A stretch of DNA of 64,000 nucleotides, taken from positions 53,033 to 117,032 of the forward strand of contig WRBA01000005.1 in assembly GCA_009779915.1 (NCBI GenBank), written 5' to 3'. The translations under genes were made by a program, and so were the position numbers. The stretch's first letter is position 1. Each line of letters begins with the position of its first letter. Of this stretch, positions 15,254-24,279 are shown piece after piece. Origin of the DNA: Defluviitaleaceae bacterium. GTDB taxonomy: Bacteria > Bacillota > Clostridia > Lachnospirales > UBA5962. The notes under the pieces are model-generated. The model ran no database searches. It was not told where the DNA came from and saw only the letters and a program-made list of their open reading frames with translations.

Positions 15254-15919
15254 ATGCGAGCTAGAAAAAAGAAATGGGCCACAGATGAGCTTAACGAAAA
15301 TGAGCTGATTGTCGACAATGCAAGGGCTTGCAAAGGCAGTTGGGAACAGGTTTTTGGTAATACTAACCCTATTTATTTGGAAATAGGCTGCGGCATGGGC
15401 AGCTTTATTGTTGAGAATGCAAAAAAATACTCTAATATAAACTTTATCGGTCTTGAACGGGAGAAAATGGTTATTGTATCCGGGGCGAGAAAAGTTAGGG
15501 AGTACAACGAGACCATGCCTGAAAACCTTATTGGAAATGTTCGTTTTGTAATGGGAGACGCCGCTGGGCTTAATGAAATTTTCGCCGCTAATGATATTTC
15601 ACGGATTTATCTTAATTTTTCCGACCCCTGGGGCAGGCGTAAAAAATGGGCAAAACGCCGTCTGACTCATAGGAATTTTTTAAATATTTATAAAGAAATT
15701 CTCGGCAACAAAAAAGAGCTGTTTTTAAAAACAGACAGCTCTATACTTTTTGAGTTTTCTTTAAATGAGTTTATAGATAACGGCTTAAATCTTCGTAATA
15801 TAAGCTTGGATTTACACAATAGTCCTTGGGCTGAAAATAATATTTTAACGGAGTATGAGGCTAAATTTGCTGCTAAAGGTATGCCCATTTATAGGGTAGA
15901 AGCTTATTGGGGATGTTGA
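15254..15919 (+). CDS. trmB: tRNA (guanine-N7-)-methyltransferase TrmB
   Basis: TrmB makes m7G46 in the variable loop of tRNAs. The 221-residue protein has the SAM motif E-I-G-C-G-M-G-S-F-I near residue 47 and the family hallmark S-D-P-W-G-R-R-K-K-W-A-K-R-R-L-T near 124-139, where the Asp and the basic run contact G46 and SAM. The N-terminal M-R-A-R-K-K-K-W-A tract is typical. The SD AAAGGAT lies 8 nt upstream. It stands alone, transcribed from its own promoter and divergent from the SLH gene. Confidence 0.96.
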   Translation: MRARKKKWATDELNENELIVDNARACKGSWEQVFGNTNPIYLEIGCGMGSFIVENAKKYSNINFIGLEREKMVIVSGARKVREYNETMPENLIGNVRFVMGDAAGLNEIFAANDISRIYLNFSDPWGRRKKWAKRRLTHRNFLNIYKEILGNKKELFLKTDSSILFEFSLNEFIDNGLNLRNISLDLHNSPWAENNILTEYEAKFAAKGMPIYRVEAYWGC

Positions 15920-16123
15920 TTGTTATAGCCTTTCCAATCGAAAGATGTCCCAAGAAAATGCAGGGTTTTTTTCAAATAGTGAGAAAGCGACAACAACGTT
16001 TGCCTAAAGGCAAACTAGGAGGAGCTGACGATAACTTTAACCAAACAAGCTGCACAGCTTATCCGAACAAAATTGATAACCCCTGCTTAGCTTATTATGC
16101 CAAGCAGGGGTTTTGCTAATTTA
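15920..16123. terminator. Convergent intergenic region with bidirectional terminator
   Basis: CCCCTGCTT / AAGCAGGGG at 16080-16110, followed by TTTT, lies between the convergent trmB and amidohydrolase genes and can end both. A small GTTTGCC / GGCAAAC hairpin (about 15999-16016) precedes it. Confidence 0.75.
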
Positions 16124-17347
16124 CTATTTACTATACACAACTCCATCTTTCATAATGAAGCTCATTTTCTCCATATCCTTTATATTGCTCATAGGGTTCC
16201 CATCAACAGCAACTATGTCCGCATATTTCCCCGGACACACGCTGCCGATATTATCCCACATTCTAAGAAGCTTCGCTGCTACTTGAGTAGCTGCTAAAAT
16301 GGCTTGGGTATGATTCATACCAAAGTCCATTAAGTAAGTAAATTCATCATATTGCTCCCCATGGAGATTAAAAGGCGTACCGCAGTCGGTGCCAAAAACT
16401 ATAGGAACTCCCGCTTCTAAGCATTTTCTAAAGCCCCATTCGTGAGTTGATATTGCTTGCTTGGCTTTTGCAACAGCATAGTCGGCGATGCCTGCCTCTA
16501 CACCATTATCCACTATACGCTTCGCCGCAATTATAGTTGGTGATAAATAAGTTCCCTTTTTCACCATAAGCTCAACACATTCCTCATCCATTATCATACC
16601 GTGCTCAACAGAGGTAACTCCGGCTTTTACCGCGTCTTTAATACCATTAGTGCCATGGGCATGAGTGGCTGTATGAACGCCGTACATTTCACCAATCTCG
16701 CATATGGCACGGATTTCATCATATGTAAGCTGTTGTGCGCCGATTGTAGTTCCCCGGCTCATAACGCCCCCTGTAGCCATAAACTTAATCAAATTAGCAC
16801 CATGTTTAATAACATAACGTGCCGCCTTTCTCGCCGCATCCGGGCTGTCAACTATAAGAGACTGATCACCGGACTCATGTACGGTAAGATGCGGATTATA
16901 ATTCATATCCGTATGCCCGCCGGTAGAGCCTAGTGCCGGACCGCAAGCAAGTACTCTCGGTCCTTCAAACATACCTTTATCAATAGCATTTCGTACAGCT
17001 ACGTCGGTAAAACCAGCCGAACCGCAGTTTCTAACAGTAGTAAATCCAGCCATAAGGTGTTTTTGGGCATTTTTCAAAGATGCAAGTGCCAAATCACCAT
17101 GGGTGGATATAAGCCTCTCTATCATAGAATTAGCCGCACCACTGGAGCCTAAATGCATATGACAATCAATAAGCCCGGGAAGTACAAATTTATCACTTAA
17201 ATCAATTACTTCATACCCATCGCCGCTAAACTCGCCTGTTGGTATAACTGCATCAATCTTTTTACCATCTACTATAATTACTTTGCTCTCTAAAACCTTA
17301 CCTTCAACCGAATCAAAAAGCTTGCCGCATTTAATTGCTTTTTTCAT
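16124..17347 (-). CDS. Imidazolonepropionase-like amidohydrolase
   Basis: The 407-residue enzyme has an intact amidohydrolase metal site: H-M-H in L-I-D-C-H-M-H-L-G, the bridging Lys in I-K-F-M-A-T-G-G-V, His in T-H-A-H-G, a second His in V-E-H-G-M-I, and the catalytic Asp in F-G-T-D-C-G-T-P. This subgroup (imidazolonepropionase-like, including Xaa-Arg/Pro dipeptidase relatives) hydrolyses small cyclic amides or dipeptides. The hut neighbours are missing, so histidine breakdown is not indicated. It follows the methionine gamma-lyase gene on the same strand by 36 bases, and the SD GAGGTG precedes the ATG. Both may belong to an amino-acid or peptide catabolic operon. Confidence 0.85.
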   Translation of the reverse strand: MKKAIKCGKLFDSVEGKVLESKVIIVDGKKIDAVIPTGEFSGDGYEVIDLSDKFVLPGLIDCHMHLGSSGAANSMIERLISTHGDLALASLKNAQKHLMAGFTTVRNCGSAGFTDVAVRNAIDKGMFEGPRVLACGPALGSTGGHTDMNYNPHLTVHESGDQSLIVDSPDAARKAARYVIKHGANLIKFMATGGVMSRGTTIGAQQLTYDEIRAICEIGEMYGVHTATHAHGTNGIKDAVKAGVTSVEHGMIMDEECVELMVKKGTYLSPTIIAAKRIVDNGVEAGIADYAVAKAKQAISTHEWGFRKCLEAGVPIVFGTDCGTPFNLHGEQYDEFTYLMDFGMNHTQAILAATQVAAKLLRMWDNIGSVCPGKYADIVAVDGNPMSNIKDMEKMSFIMKDGVVYSK

Positions 17348-17383
17348 ATTTTCACCTCTATTTATTTTTTTGGCTTACGCCGC

Positions 17384-18580
17384 CTAAATCAATTTATCAA
17401 AAGCCTGTTTAAAGTCCGCTATTATATCTTTAGCATCTTCAAGTCCTGCTGAAATTCTGACTAAGCTTTCAGGAATGCCTGCCGCCTTAAGCTCCTCCGG
17501 TGTATAAGCCGAATGGGTCATGGAAGCCGGATGCTCCACCAAAGTTTGAGTATCCCCAAGGCTTACAGCTATAGTGGCAAGCTGTAGTCCATTAATAGCC
17601 GCCGCCGTTTCATCTCTGCCTTTGTATGTCTCAAAGCTAATCATGCCGCCAAATTGATCCATTTGCTTAGCGGCAGTATCATGCCCCGGAAAATCTTTAA
17701 AACCGGGATAATACACTGTTTTAATTGCCGGGTGGTCTCTTAAAAACTCCGCAATTTCTTTCGCGTTTTTAGAATGCTTGTCCATACGGATATCCAATGT
17801 TTGAATCCCTCGAAGCAGAAGAAACGCATCAAATGGTCCTATTACAGCCCCTGTCAAATCCTTAAGCCCATGAAGGCGGCACACTTCAACAAAGTCCTTC
17901 TTTGCGACTATTACACCGCCGATTACATCCCCATGACCGTTTAAATATTTTGTGGCACTGTGCAAAGACACATCAGCCCCTAAATCAAGAGGGCGGGTAA
18001 GGTATGGGGTTGCAAAAGTGTTATCCACCATAACTTTTATATCCGGATTATATTCATGGGCAATACGGCTAACTTCCGCAATATCCACTATTTTCAAGGT
18101 AGGGTTGCAAGGACTTTCAAGATAAACCACCGCAGTCTTTTTGTTAAGGTGAGCCTTGATATTTTCAGGGTTTGCCATATCAACCATATGAACTTTCACC
18201 CCAAATTTTGAAAGCCCATGGACAAAGTAAGCAAAAGTACAGCCGTAAAGGGTTTCATCGGCTATAATTTCCGATTCACCGTCTATAGCCGACCAAATAG
18301 CCGTAGTTATAGCCCCCATGCCGGAAGCAAGAGCAAGAGCCGCCTCACCGTTTTCGAGGTCAGCCATCCGAGCCTCTAAAACCGCCTGAGTAGGATTTCC
18401 AAGGCGGGTGTAAATATATCCGCCATCCTCTCCGGCGAAACGGGCACCCCCCTCTTGAACCGTCTTAAAGCGATAAGTAGCGGTTTGATAAATCGGCACC
18501 TGCATGGAGCCATAATTATCCTGGGCAGAAATGGATCCAGTGTGAATTTGTTTCGTGGCAAATCCATAATCTTTTTTCAC
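17384..18580 (-). CDS. megL: Methionine gamma-lyase (PLP-dependent trans-sulfuration family)
   Basis: MGL splits methionine into methanethiol, ammonia and 2-oxobutyrate. The PLP lysine is in H-S-A-T-K-Y-L-N-G-H-G-D. The hallmark Y-G-C of MGL is present in E-T-L-Y-G-C-T-F; the Cys is characteristic of methionine rather than cystathionine lyases. Y-T-R-L-G-N-P-T is the cofactor phosphate site. I start at GTG 18580, with GGGAGGG 8 nt upstream, giving 398 residues, the normal length. A longer in-frame reading to 18721 covers a hairpin region and has no family similarity. Upstream on the same strand is a DUF1576 membrane protein. Confidence 0.88.
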   Translation of the reverse strand: MKKDYGFATKQIHTGSISAQDNYGSMQVPIYQTATYRFKTVQEGGARFAGEDGGYIYTRLGNPTQAVLEARMADLENGEAALALASGMGAITTAIWSAIDGESEIIADETLYGCTFAYFVHGLSKFGVKVHMVDMANPENIKAHLNKKTAVVYLESPCNPTLKIVDIAEVSRIAHEYNPDIKVMVDNTFATPYLTRPLDLGADVSLHSATKYLNGHGDVIGGVIVAKKDFVEVCRLHGLKDLTGAVIGPFDAFLLLRGIQTLDIRMDKHSKNAKEIAEFLRDHPAIKTVYYPGFKDFPGHDTAAKQMDQFGGMISFETYKGRDETAAAINGLQLATIAVSLGDTQTLVEHPASMTHSAYTPEELKAAGIPESLVRISAGLEDAKDIIADFKQAFDKLI

Positions 18581-18717
18581 GAAATACACCCTCCCTTGAA
18601 TTTTTTGTGAAATGAGCAAGCTTATCGTTGTAGATTTGCCGCCCGAAGGGCGGTTCATGCCGCCAGAACATCGTTTGAATCTTCGTTGCTGTTTTTTGCA
18701 TCCAAGACTCAAACGAA
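18581..18717 (-). terminator. Hairpins between the DUF1576 gene and megL
   Basis: ATCGTTTGA (18670-18678) pairs with TCAAACGA (18709-18716), starting 2 bases past the DUF1576 stop. A CCGCCC / GGGCGG hairpin (loop GAA) follows near 18639-18653. These probably reduce readthrough into megL; no strong U-run. Confidence 0.45.
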
Positions 18718-20055
18718 TCATCCGAAGTAGTCGGAGACTTTCTTATCTTTTCTATCCAAAGCGACTATAACAGGTATCATGAAAAGCACTACAAACCCTG
18801 CGGCATACCCATTGTTATAAAGGTTAAAGCCAGAATTTACAAAGCCTATTTGCATGATTAAATTTACGTGGACGAAACCTGTAATAATCCCCCATTTAAT
18901 ACCAAACTCCCCAGCCATCGGCACAAGCCCGACAGAAAACAATATAGCAAGTACATTAGATGGATAAGTAGGATCCCATCTGTTCAAATAATTAGCAAGA
19001 AGTGCACCAATCAATATAGGCAATGTGTTTCGCAAATGAGCGCCGTAAGCGGCAACAGATACGATTGTAAGTATCCCGCCTATAGTCGGACCATTTATAG
19101 GCACACCCCACAAAAGCACTAAGGTAGTTGCCATTGCACAAAAAAGCCCCATATTGAAATATGCCGCATCACCAAATAATACAATAAAATCCCCGGTGCC
19201 TGTGCGGCCTGAAATTTTCATCATCTCACGATAAGGAGGGAGTTTAAGTTTTCCGGTGGAGAAAAGTCCGTAGAGCATAAAGCCTGCGGCAATAGTATAT
19301 AGCATTATCGATAAGGGCAGGTCATTGCCGTAGCCCCATTGCCTAACAACCTCAGGGGCAAGCCCAAAGGCACCCATGCCGGCTGCTAAAAAAGTGGCAA
19401 TAAGCCCTCCGGCAACACCCATATTAAACAAATTATAGCCGTTGTGCATTTTAAGGGTACCGGCAGCTATTGCAGGGAAGATGAAACCTGCAAAGATGCC
19501 AACTGATATACCTATGGGAATACCTACAACAGGCTCCAACATATGATGAAAAGCAATGCCGGAAACCACAGGGGAAATTGTAGCCGAAAGGAGTGCCGCA
19601 AGTACAAAATTGGCAAAAGGCTCCTTTTTATACTTTGAATAAAGCCATACCCCAAAAGTTAAGGGAATCATATTAAATATACTTTTGCCAAACATAGCAA
19701 AACCAGTGCCTAGCCACATGGCAAGCCAGGTTGTCCCTGTAGGTTTAAGCCCTACTCTTATATATACTACTATATAAAATATACCTGCAATTGCGGCGTT
19801 TATAAGCATAGCACCAACACCGCCAATATACATATAATCACTTAAAAGAATACTTCTGCTTGTTATGATTGCTATAAGCCCTTGAGCTATATCTGCAGGT
19901 GTATCGACTATAAATGCTACTATAATGAATAGTAGGTACACACTCATCATAATTGAATATGTTTTGTATTTTTCCATAAGCTGCGGATCTATTTTGAAAC
20001 ACTCCTTTTTATTTTCGTTAAAATGCCCCGTCGATTTCAGTGACTTCGGCAACAT
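18718..20055 (-). CDS. DUF1576 family multi-pass membrane protein
   Basis: A 445-residue (longest reading) integral membrane protein with about ten hydrophobic segments and the DUF1576 landmarks (D-T-P-A-D-I near the start, G-L-K-P-T-G-T-T-W-L-A, V-V-S-G-I-A-F-H-H, and F-V-N-S-G-F-N-L-Y-N-N-G-Y-A-A-G near the end). Its function is unknown; a transporter-like role is plausible from topology. The start is uncertain. A SigA promoter (TTGGCT-17-TATAAT, 20092-20064) places the transcript start almost at the ATG 20055, while the only SD (AAAAGGAG, 20002-20009) lies 9 nt before an AUA codon (19992) and 24 nt before ATG 19977. It is upstream of megL. Confidence 0.8.
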   Translation of the reverse strand: MLPKSLKSTGHFNENKKECFKIDPQLMEKYKTYSIMMSVYLLFIIVAFIVDTPADIAQGLIAIITSRSILLSDYMYIGGVGAMLINAAIAGIFYIVVYIRVGLKPTGTTWLAMWLGTGFAMFGKSIFNMIPLTFGVWLYSKYKKEPFANFVLAALLSATISPVVSGIAFHHMLEPVVGIPIGISVGIFAGFIFPAIAAGTLKMHNGYNLFNMGVAGGLIATFLAAGMGAFGLAPEVVRQWGYGNDLPLSIMLYTIAAGFMLYGLFSTGKLKLPPYREMMKISGRTGTGDFIVLFGDAAYFNMGLFCAMATTLVLLWGVPINGPTIGGILTIVSVAAYGAHLRNTLPILIGALLANYLNRWDPTYPSNVLAILFSVGLVPMAGEFGIKWGIITGFVHVNLIMQIGFVNSGFNLYNNGYAAGFVVLFMIPVIVALDRKDKKVSDYFG

Positions 20056-20130
20056 ACCATATGATTATATCAACTAATGCTCAAAAAGCCAACAATTTTA
20101 AACTAATTTTTTTCTTGGCACTGTTGCCTC

Positions 20131-20257
20131 TTGTAATCCTGCAATTGTTGTGATATAATGCATTTCGCAAACATCAACTTCACACATGGTCGGAAACCCA
20201 AAGGTCTGTGCAAAGCGCACAGTTAGGCTGTGGAAGTATAACCTTAGGAGGTATTTT
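20131..20257 (+). promoter_or_regulatory. rpsB promoter and leader
   Basis: TTGTAA (20131-20136), 17-base spacer, TATAAT (20154-20159). The roughly 90-nt leader contains a CTGTGC / GCGCACAG hairpin at about 20207-20223, then the SD AGGAGG. This is a candidate for autogenous S2 control, though no known motif is matched. Confidence 0.55.
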
Positions 20258-21067
20258 ATGAGCGTAATTTCAATGAAGCAATTATTGGAAGCCGGTGTAC
20301 ATTTCGGTCACCAAACAAGAAGATGGAACCCTAAAATGGCTGAATACATCTTCGCGGAACGTAATGGTATCTATATTATCGACCTGCAAAAAACTGTTAA
20401 ACTGGTTGATAAAGCTTACGAAGCTGTCAGCAATATTATACAAGACGGCGGCGAAATTCTTTTTGTAGGTACAAAAAAACAAGCACAAGATTCGATTAAA
20501 GAAGAAGCCGAAAGATGCGGCATGTACTATGTAAACGAGAGATGGCTTGGCGGTATGCTTACTAACTTTAAAACCATCCAAGCACGTATCAGAAGACTTA
20601 AAGACCTTGAAAAAATGTCAGAGGACGGTACTTTTGACAAGCTTACTAAAAAGGAAGTGGCTAAACTTCTTCATGAAAAGCACAAACTTGAGAAAAACTT
20701 AGGCGGCATTAAAGAAATGAAGCGCGTGCCTGATGTTATGTTTATAGTTGACCCACGCAAAGAAAGAATTGCTGTTTTAGAAGCTCACAGCCTTGGTATT
20801 CCTTTAGTTGGTATTGTTGACACTAACTGCGACCCTGATGAAATTGATTATATTATCCCCGGTAACGATGACGCTATCCGTGCTGTTAAATTAATCGCCG
20901 GAAAAATTGCTGATGCGGTTATTGAAGCCCGCCAAGGCGCCCAATTCGGTCAAGCGGCACATGATGGGGAGGAATACGAAGAAACTGGCGGCGAATATGC
21001 TGAAAATGCAGATATCGCTGAAACTATAGAGCCTATGGCAGTTGAAGATTTTGCGAAGCAAAACTAA
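20258..21067 (+). CDS. rpsB: 30S ribosomal protein S2
   Basis: The 269-residue protein begins [25 protein letters not shown], the classical S2 N-terminus, and contains V-D-P-R-K-E and V-D-T-N-C-D-P. It has an acidic C-terminal tail. The SD AGGAGG sets the start at 20258; 24 upstream in-frame codons are leader. It begins the conserved rpsB-tsf-pyrH-frr block, and tsf follows by 27 bases. Confidence 0.98.
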   Translation: MSVISMKQLLEAGVHFGHQTRRWNPKMAEYIFAERNGIYIIDLQKTVKLVDKAYEAVSNIIQDGGEILFVGTKKQAQDSIKEEAERCGMYYVNERWLGGMLTNFKTIQARIRRLKDLEKMSEDGTFDKLTKKEVAKLLHEKHKLEKNLGGIKEMKRVPDVMFIVDPRKERIAVLEAHSLGIPLVGIVDTNCDPDEIDYIIPGNDDAIRAVKLIAGKIADAVIEARQGAQFGQAAHDGEEYEETGGEYAENADIAETIEPMAVEDFAKQN

Positions 21068-21094
21068 TATAGACGAAAAACAGGAGGAATTAAT

Positions 21095-22030
21095 ATGCCA
21101 GAAGTAACAGCCGCTATGGTTAAAGAACTTAGAGAAACATCCGGCGCAGGCATGATGGACTGTAAAAAAGCCCTTGTTGAAGCCGATGGTGATATGGAGC
21201 AAGCGCAAAAGATACTCCGTGAGAAAGGTCTTGCAGCAGCCGCAAAAAAAGCGGGCAGAGTAGCATCAGAGGGTCTATCTTACGTATATCTTAATGACGC
21301 TAAAGATATGGCAGTTGTTGTTGAAGTTAATTCTGAAACAGATTTTGTTGCCAAAAATGCTGAATTTCAAACTTTTGTTAATAAAGTTGCACTTCAAGTT
21401 GCCGCTTCCGGCAATAGCGATATAGAAATGTTTTTAGATGAGCAGTGGAGCGAAGATAGCTCTATAACCGTTAAAGACGCTTTAAGCCAAATGATAGCTC
21501 GTATAGGTGAAAATCTTTCTATCAGACGATTTGAGAAGCTTTCAAAAAACCCTAATGGCGTTTTTGCATCATATATCCATGCAGGGGGCAAAGTTGCCGT
21601 TGTAGCTGAACTTGAAGGAGCGGCAAATGACGCTGTTTTAGAAGCTGGCAAAAATATTTGTATGCAGATAGCTTCAATGAGTCCTCAATTTGTTACACGT
21701 GCCGATGTTTCTGAGAACTTTATACAAAGCGAGAAAGAAATTTTGACCCAGCAAGCTAAAAACGATGAGAAAAACCAAGGCAAGCCTGATAATATCATCG
21801 AAAAAATGATAGAAGGCAGACTTGGTAAACATCTTAGAGGGATGTGCCTATACGACCAAGAATATGTTAAGGATGGGGATTTAACTGTTGAAAAATATTT
21901 AGAGGTCGTTTCTAAAGAAGTAGGTTCTCCCGTTAAAGTTCTTAGATTTGTGCGTTTTGAAACAGGTGAAGGTATTGCCAAAAAAGAAGAAAACTTTGCT
22001 GAAGAAGTCAGTAAAGCAATGGAAGTATAA
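21095..22030 (+). CDS. tsf: Elongation factor Ts
   Basis: EF-Ts recycles EF-Tu by GDP/GTP exchange. It starts M-P-E-V-T-A-A-M-V-K-E-L-R-E-T-S-G-A-G-M-M-D-C-K-K-A-L, the UBA-like N-domain. Residues 79-84 carry the T-D-F-V-A-K-N motif (after S-E) that inserts between the domains of EF-Tu. At 311 residues it has the full dimerisation region. The SD GGAGG lies 7 nt upstream. An intrinsic terminator follows, so pyrH depends partly on readthrough or another promoter. Confidence 0.98.
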   Translation: MPEVTAAMVKELRETSGAGMMDCKKALVEADGDMEQAQKILREKGLAAAAKKAGRVASEGLSYVYLNDAKDMAVVVEVNSETDFVAKNAEFQTFVNKVALQVAASGNSDIEMFLDEQWSEDSSITVKDALSQMIARIGENLSIRRFEKLSKNPNGVFASYIHAGGKVAVVAELEGAANDAVLEAGKNICMQIASMSPQFVTRADVSENFIQSEKEILTQQAKNDEKNQGKPDNIIEKMIEGRLGKHLRGMCLYDQEYVKDGDLTVEKYLEVVSKEVGSPVKVLRFVRFETGEGIAKKEENFAEEVSKAMEV

Positions 22031-22046
22031 TATTTTATAAATCCTT

Positions 22047-22081
22047 AGGGCGCAAGGTTATAGACTTGCGCCTTGTTTTTA
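22047..22081 (+). terminator. Terminator after tsf
   Basis: GGCGCAAG (22049-22056) / CTTGCGCC (22065-22072) followed by TTGTTTTT. It separates rpsB-tsf from pyrH. Confidence 0.85.
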
Positions 22082-22170
22082 TGTCGTACACTCTGTAAAA
22101 AATATTACTGGAAATTTCAAATGATTTATGGTAAATTTATATGTAGAGTCAAAAGTACAAGGAGCTTATT

Positions 22171-22896
22171 ATGTACAAACGAGTTGTTATAAAATTAAGC
22201 GGTGAGGCACTTGGCGGGGACGAGGGGAATATACTCAACCGAAAAAAGGCTGAAAGCATTGCAAAAGAGCTGGTTGAGATAAGCAAGGACACTGATGTGT
22301 CTGTAGTTGTAGGCGGCGGTAATATGTGGCGCGGACGCTCATCTGACCCAAATATGGAGCGGGTTAAAGCTGACCAAATGGGTATGCTTGCAACAGTTAT
22401 GAATGCTATTTATATGGCAGATGTTGTAAGAAGTTCCGGTGGTAAATCCGTAGTTTTGACCCCTTTTAACATTGGTAATATTACGGAATTTTATTCTATA
22501 GAGCTTGCCAATAAATATTTTGAAAGCGGGTATATAGTCTTTTTCGCCGCCGGTTTAGGTCATCCATTTTTCTCAACTGACACAATACCGGTACTTAGAG
22601 CCTGTGAACTTGGTGCGGACGCTATACTTTTCGCTAAAAATATTGACGGGGTCTATAACGACAACCCAAGTACAAACCCAGCCGCGCTTCGCTTAAAGCA
22701 AACTACTTACAGCCATATTATTGAAAACAGGCTGGAAGCTTTGGATTTGGAAGCCATGGTAATGTGCGAAAAAAATGATAAATTATCTTTGGTATTTGGA
22801 CTAAACCATCCTAATTGCCTTAAAATAGCCGTGTCCGGAGACGATAGCTTTTTCGACTTCGGAACTGTGATAAAAAGCAAGCAGCTTATTTATTAA
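22171..22896 (+). CDS. pyrH: Uridylate kinase
   Basis: UMP kinase converts UMP to UDP. The 241-residue protein shows K-L-S-G-E-A-L-G-G at the N-terminus (phosphate-binding lysine), V-G-G-G-N-M-W-R-G, D-Q-M-G-M-L-A-T-V-M-N, and the acidic I-D-G-V-Y-N-D-N-P of the amino-acid kinase fold. Length is typical. The SD AAGGAG precedes ATG 22171. frr begins 15 bases after its stop. Confidence 0.97.
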   Translation: MYKRVVIKLSGEALGGDEGNILNRKKAESIAKELVEISKDTDVSVVVGGGNMWRGRSSDPNMERVKADQMGMLATVMNAIYMADVVRSSGGKSVVLTPFNIGNITEFYSIELANKYFESGYIVFFAAGLGHPFFSTDTIPVLRACELGADAILFAKNIDGVYNDNPSTNPAALRLKQTTYSHIIENRLEALDLEAMVMCEKNDKLSLVFGLNHPNCLKIAVSGDDSFFDFGTVIKSKQLIY

Positions 22897-22911
22897 GGAG
22901 GATTAAATACT

Positions 22912-23463
22912 ATGTCAGAAATTAAGCCTTATGAAGAAAGAATGCAAAAAACAATTGCAACCCTTGAATCGGATCTTGCCACTATACGTGCCGGACGTGC
23001 TAACCCTAAAGTTTTGGACAAAATTAAAGTTGACTACTACGGCACTGAAACGCCCCTTGCCCAAGTCGGTAATATTACCGTCCCTGAGGCCAGGCTTATT
23101 CAAATCCAGCCCTGGGATGCAGGGGTTTTAAAGCAGATTGAAAAGGCTATACAAGCTTCCGACCTTGGCATTAACCCTACAAACGATGGTAAAATGATCC
23201 GCCTTGTTTTTCCTGAGCTTACAGAGGAACGCCGTAAAGAGCTTACAAAAGACGTTAAGAAAAAAGGCGATGATGCCAAAGTGGCAATAAGAAATATCCG
23301 CCGTGATGCTATTGAAGCTTTTAAGAAAATGGAGAAAAAAAGTGACATAACCGAAGACGACTACAGCATTTTGGAAAAGGACACTCAAAAATTGACAGAT
23401 AAGTTTGTTGAGAATATCGATAAAATAGTTGATACTAAAAGCAAAGATATTCTTACGGTATAA
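22912..23463 (+). CDS. frr: Ribosome recycling factor
   Basis: RRF splits post-termination ribosomes together with EF-G. The 183-residue sequence has R-A-G-R-A-N-P near residue 27-33, P-W-D near 66 and R-R-D-A near 130, all conserved, with a terminal D-K-K/T-long helix. It is co-transcribed with pyrH (SD AAGGAGG). A hairpin related to the dispersed TCGAAAAA element lies just downstream (23477-23511). Confidence 0.97.
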   Translation: MSEIKPYEERMQKTIATLESDLATIRAGRANPKVLDKIKVDYYGTETPLAQVGNITVPEARLIQIQPWDAGVLKQIEKAIQASDLGINPTNDGKMIRLVFPELTEERRKELTKDVKKKGDDAKVAIRNIRRDAIEAFKKMEKKSDITEDDYSILEKDTQKLTDKFVENIDKIVDTKSKDILTV

Positions 23464-23476
23464 GGCTATTGACTTT

Positions 23477-23511
23477 TCGAAAAAGTCTCGCTTTGCTTTA
23501 GATTTTTTCGA
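23477..23511. repeat. Degenerate copy of the TCGAAAAA...TTTTTCGA hairpin
   Basis: TCGAAAAAGTCT pairs with AGATTTTTTCGA around an 11-base loop. The outer arms match the perfect hairpins at 4883-4911 and 24884-24912, but the centre differs. It sits between frr and uppS without a following U-run. Confidence 0.5.
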
Positions 23512-23553
23512 GTTTACTGAATGTATCTAGTTTGAATCCTGTGAGGTGGATTT

Positions 23554-24255
23554 TTGAAAAAAGAACCGGATTTAATCAATCTGCCAAAGCATATTGCCCT
23601 TATTATGGACGGTAACGGCCGCTGGGCAAAAAAACGGGGCTTGCCTCGTAATATGGGGCATAAGGCAGGTGCCTCTGCCCTTGAGAAGCTTTTAAAAGAA
23701 GCGGCAAAAATAGGTATTGAAAATATCACAGTATACGCCTTTTCCACGGAAAACCGCAGTCGCCCTAAAGATGAAATCGACTATCTTATGGGTTTGATGA
23801 GTGATTATATTGACGATAATATAGCGAAGGTTAAAAGTAACAATTACCGTATTCGTATAATCGGCAATAGAGATATGCTGGATAAAATGCTTAATGATAA
23901 AATCAACAACCTTGAAGAACTCACTAAAGATAAAACAGGGCTTGCATTTAATATAGCCCTGTTTTACGGCGGGCGTGATGAAATTGTACGTGCTGTCCGA
24001 AAAACTGTTAATGAAGGCTTATCTGAAATTACTGAGGCATCCTTCGCAAAACATTTAGACACTGCTATGATTCCTGACCCTGACCTTATTATACGTACCA
24101 GCGGCGAAAAACGTTTAAGCAATTTCCTGATTTGGCAAAGTGCTTACAGTGAAATTTATTTTAGTGATAAATATTGGCCTGATTTTAATATAGAATATTT
24201 AAAGGAAGCTATTTTGGATTATCAAAACAGGGAGCGGCGCTTTGGGAAGGTTTGA
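23554..24255 (+). CDS. uppS: Isoprenyl transferase (undecaprenyl diphosphate synthase)
   Basis: UppS condenses FPP with IPP to the C55 carrier lipid of wall synthesis. The 233-residue protein has the catalytic D19 in I-M-D-G-N-G-R-W-A, followed by G-L-P-R-x-M-G-H, F-S-T-E-N-R-S-R-P near 70, and C-terminal R-T-S-G-E-K-R-L-S-N-F-L with the metal/IPP-binding region. The start is TTG (23554), with SD GAGGTGG. It lies in the usual slot between frr and cdsA, with one unrecognised gene between. Confidence 0.96.
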   Translation: MKKEPDLINLPKHIALIMDGNGRWAKKRGLPRNMGHKAGASALEKLLKEAAKIGIENITVYAFSTENRSRPKDEIDYLMGLMSDYIDDNIAKVKSNNYRIRIIGNRDMLDKMLNDKINNLEELTKDKTGLAFNIALFYGGRDEIVRAVRKTVNEGLSEITEASFAKHLDTAMIPDPDLIIRTSGEKRLSNFLIWQSAYSEIYFSDKYWPDFNIEYLKEAILDYQNRERRFGKV

Positions 24256-24279
24256 GTTTAGGGCTAGGAGTAGTTATAA

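Noticed and set aside
18581..18721. N-terminal extension of methionine gamma-lyase
   Set aside because: It lies over hairpins, has no family similarity, and a GTG with a strong SD gives the normal length.
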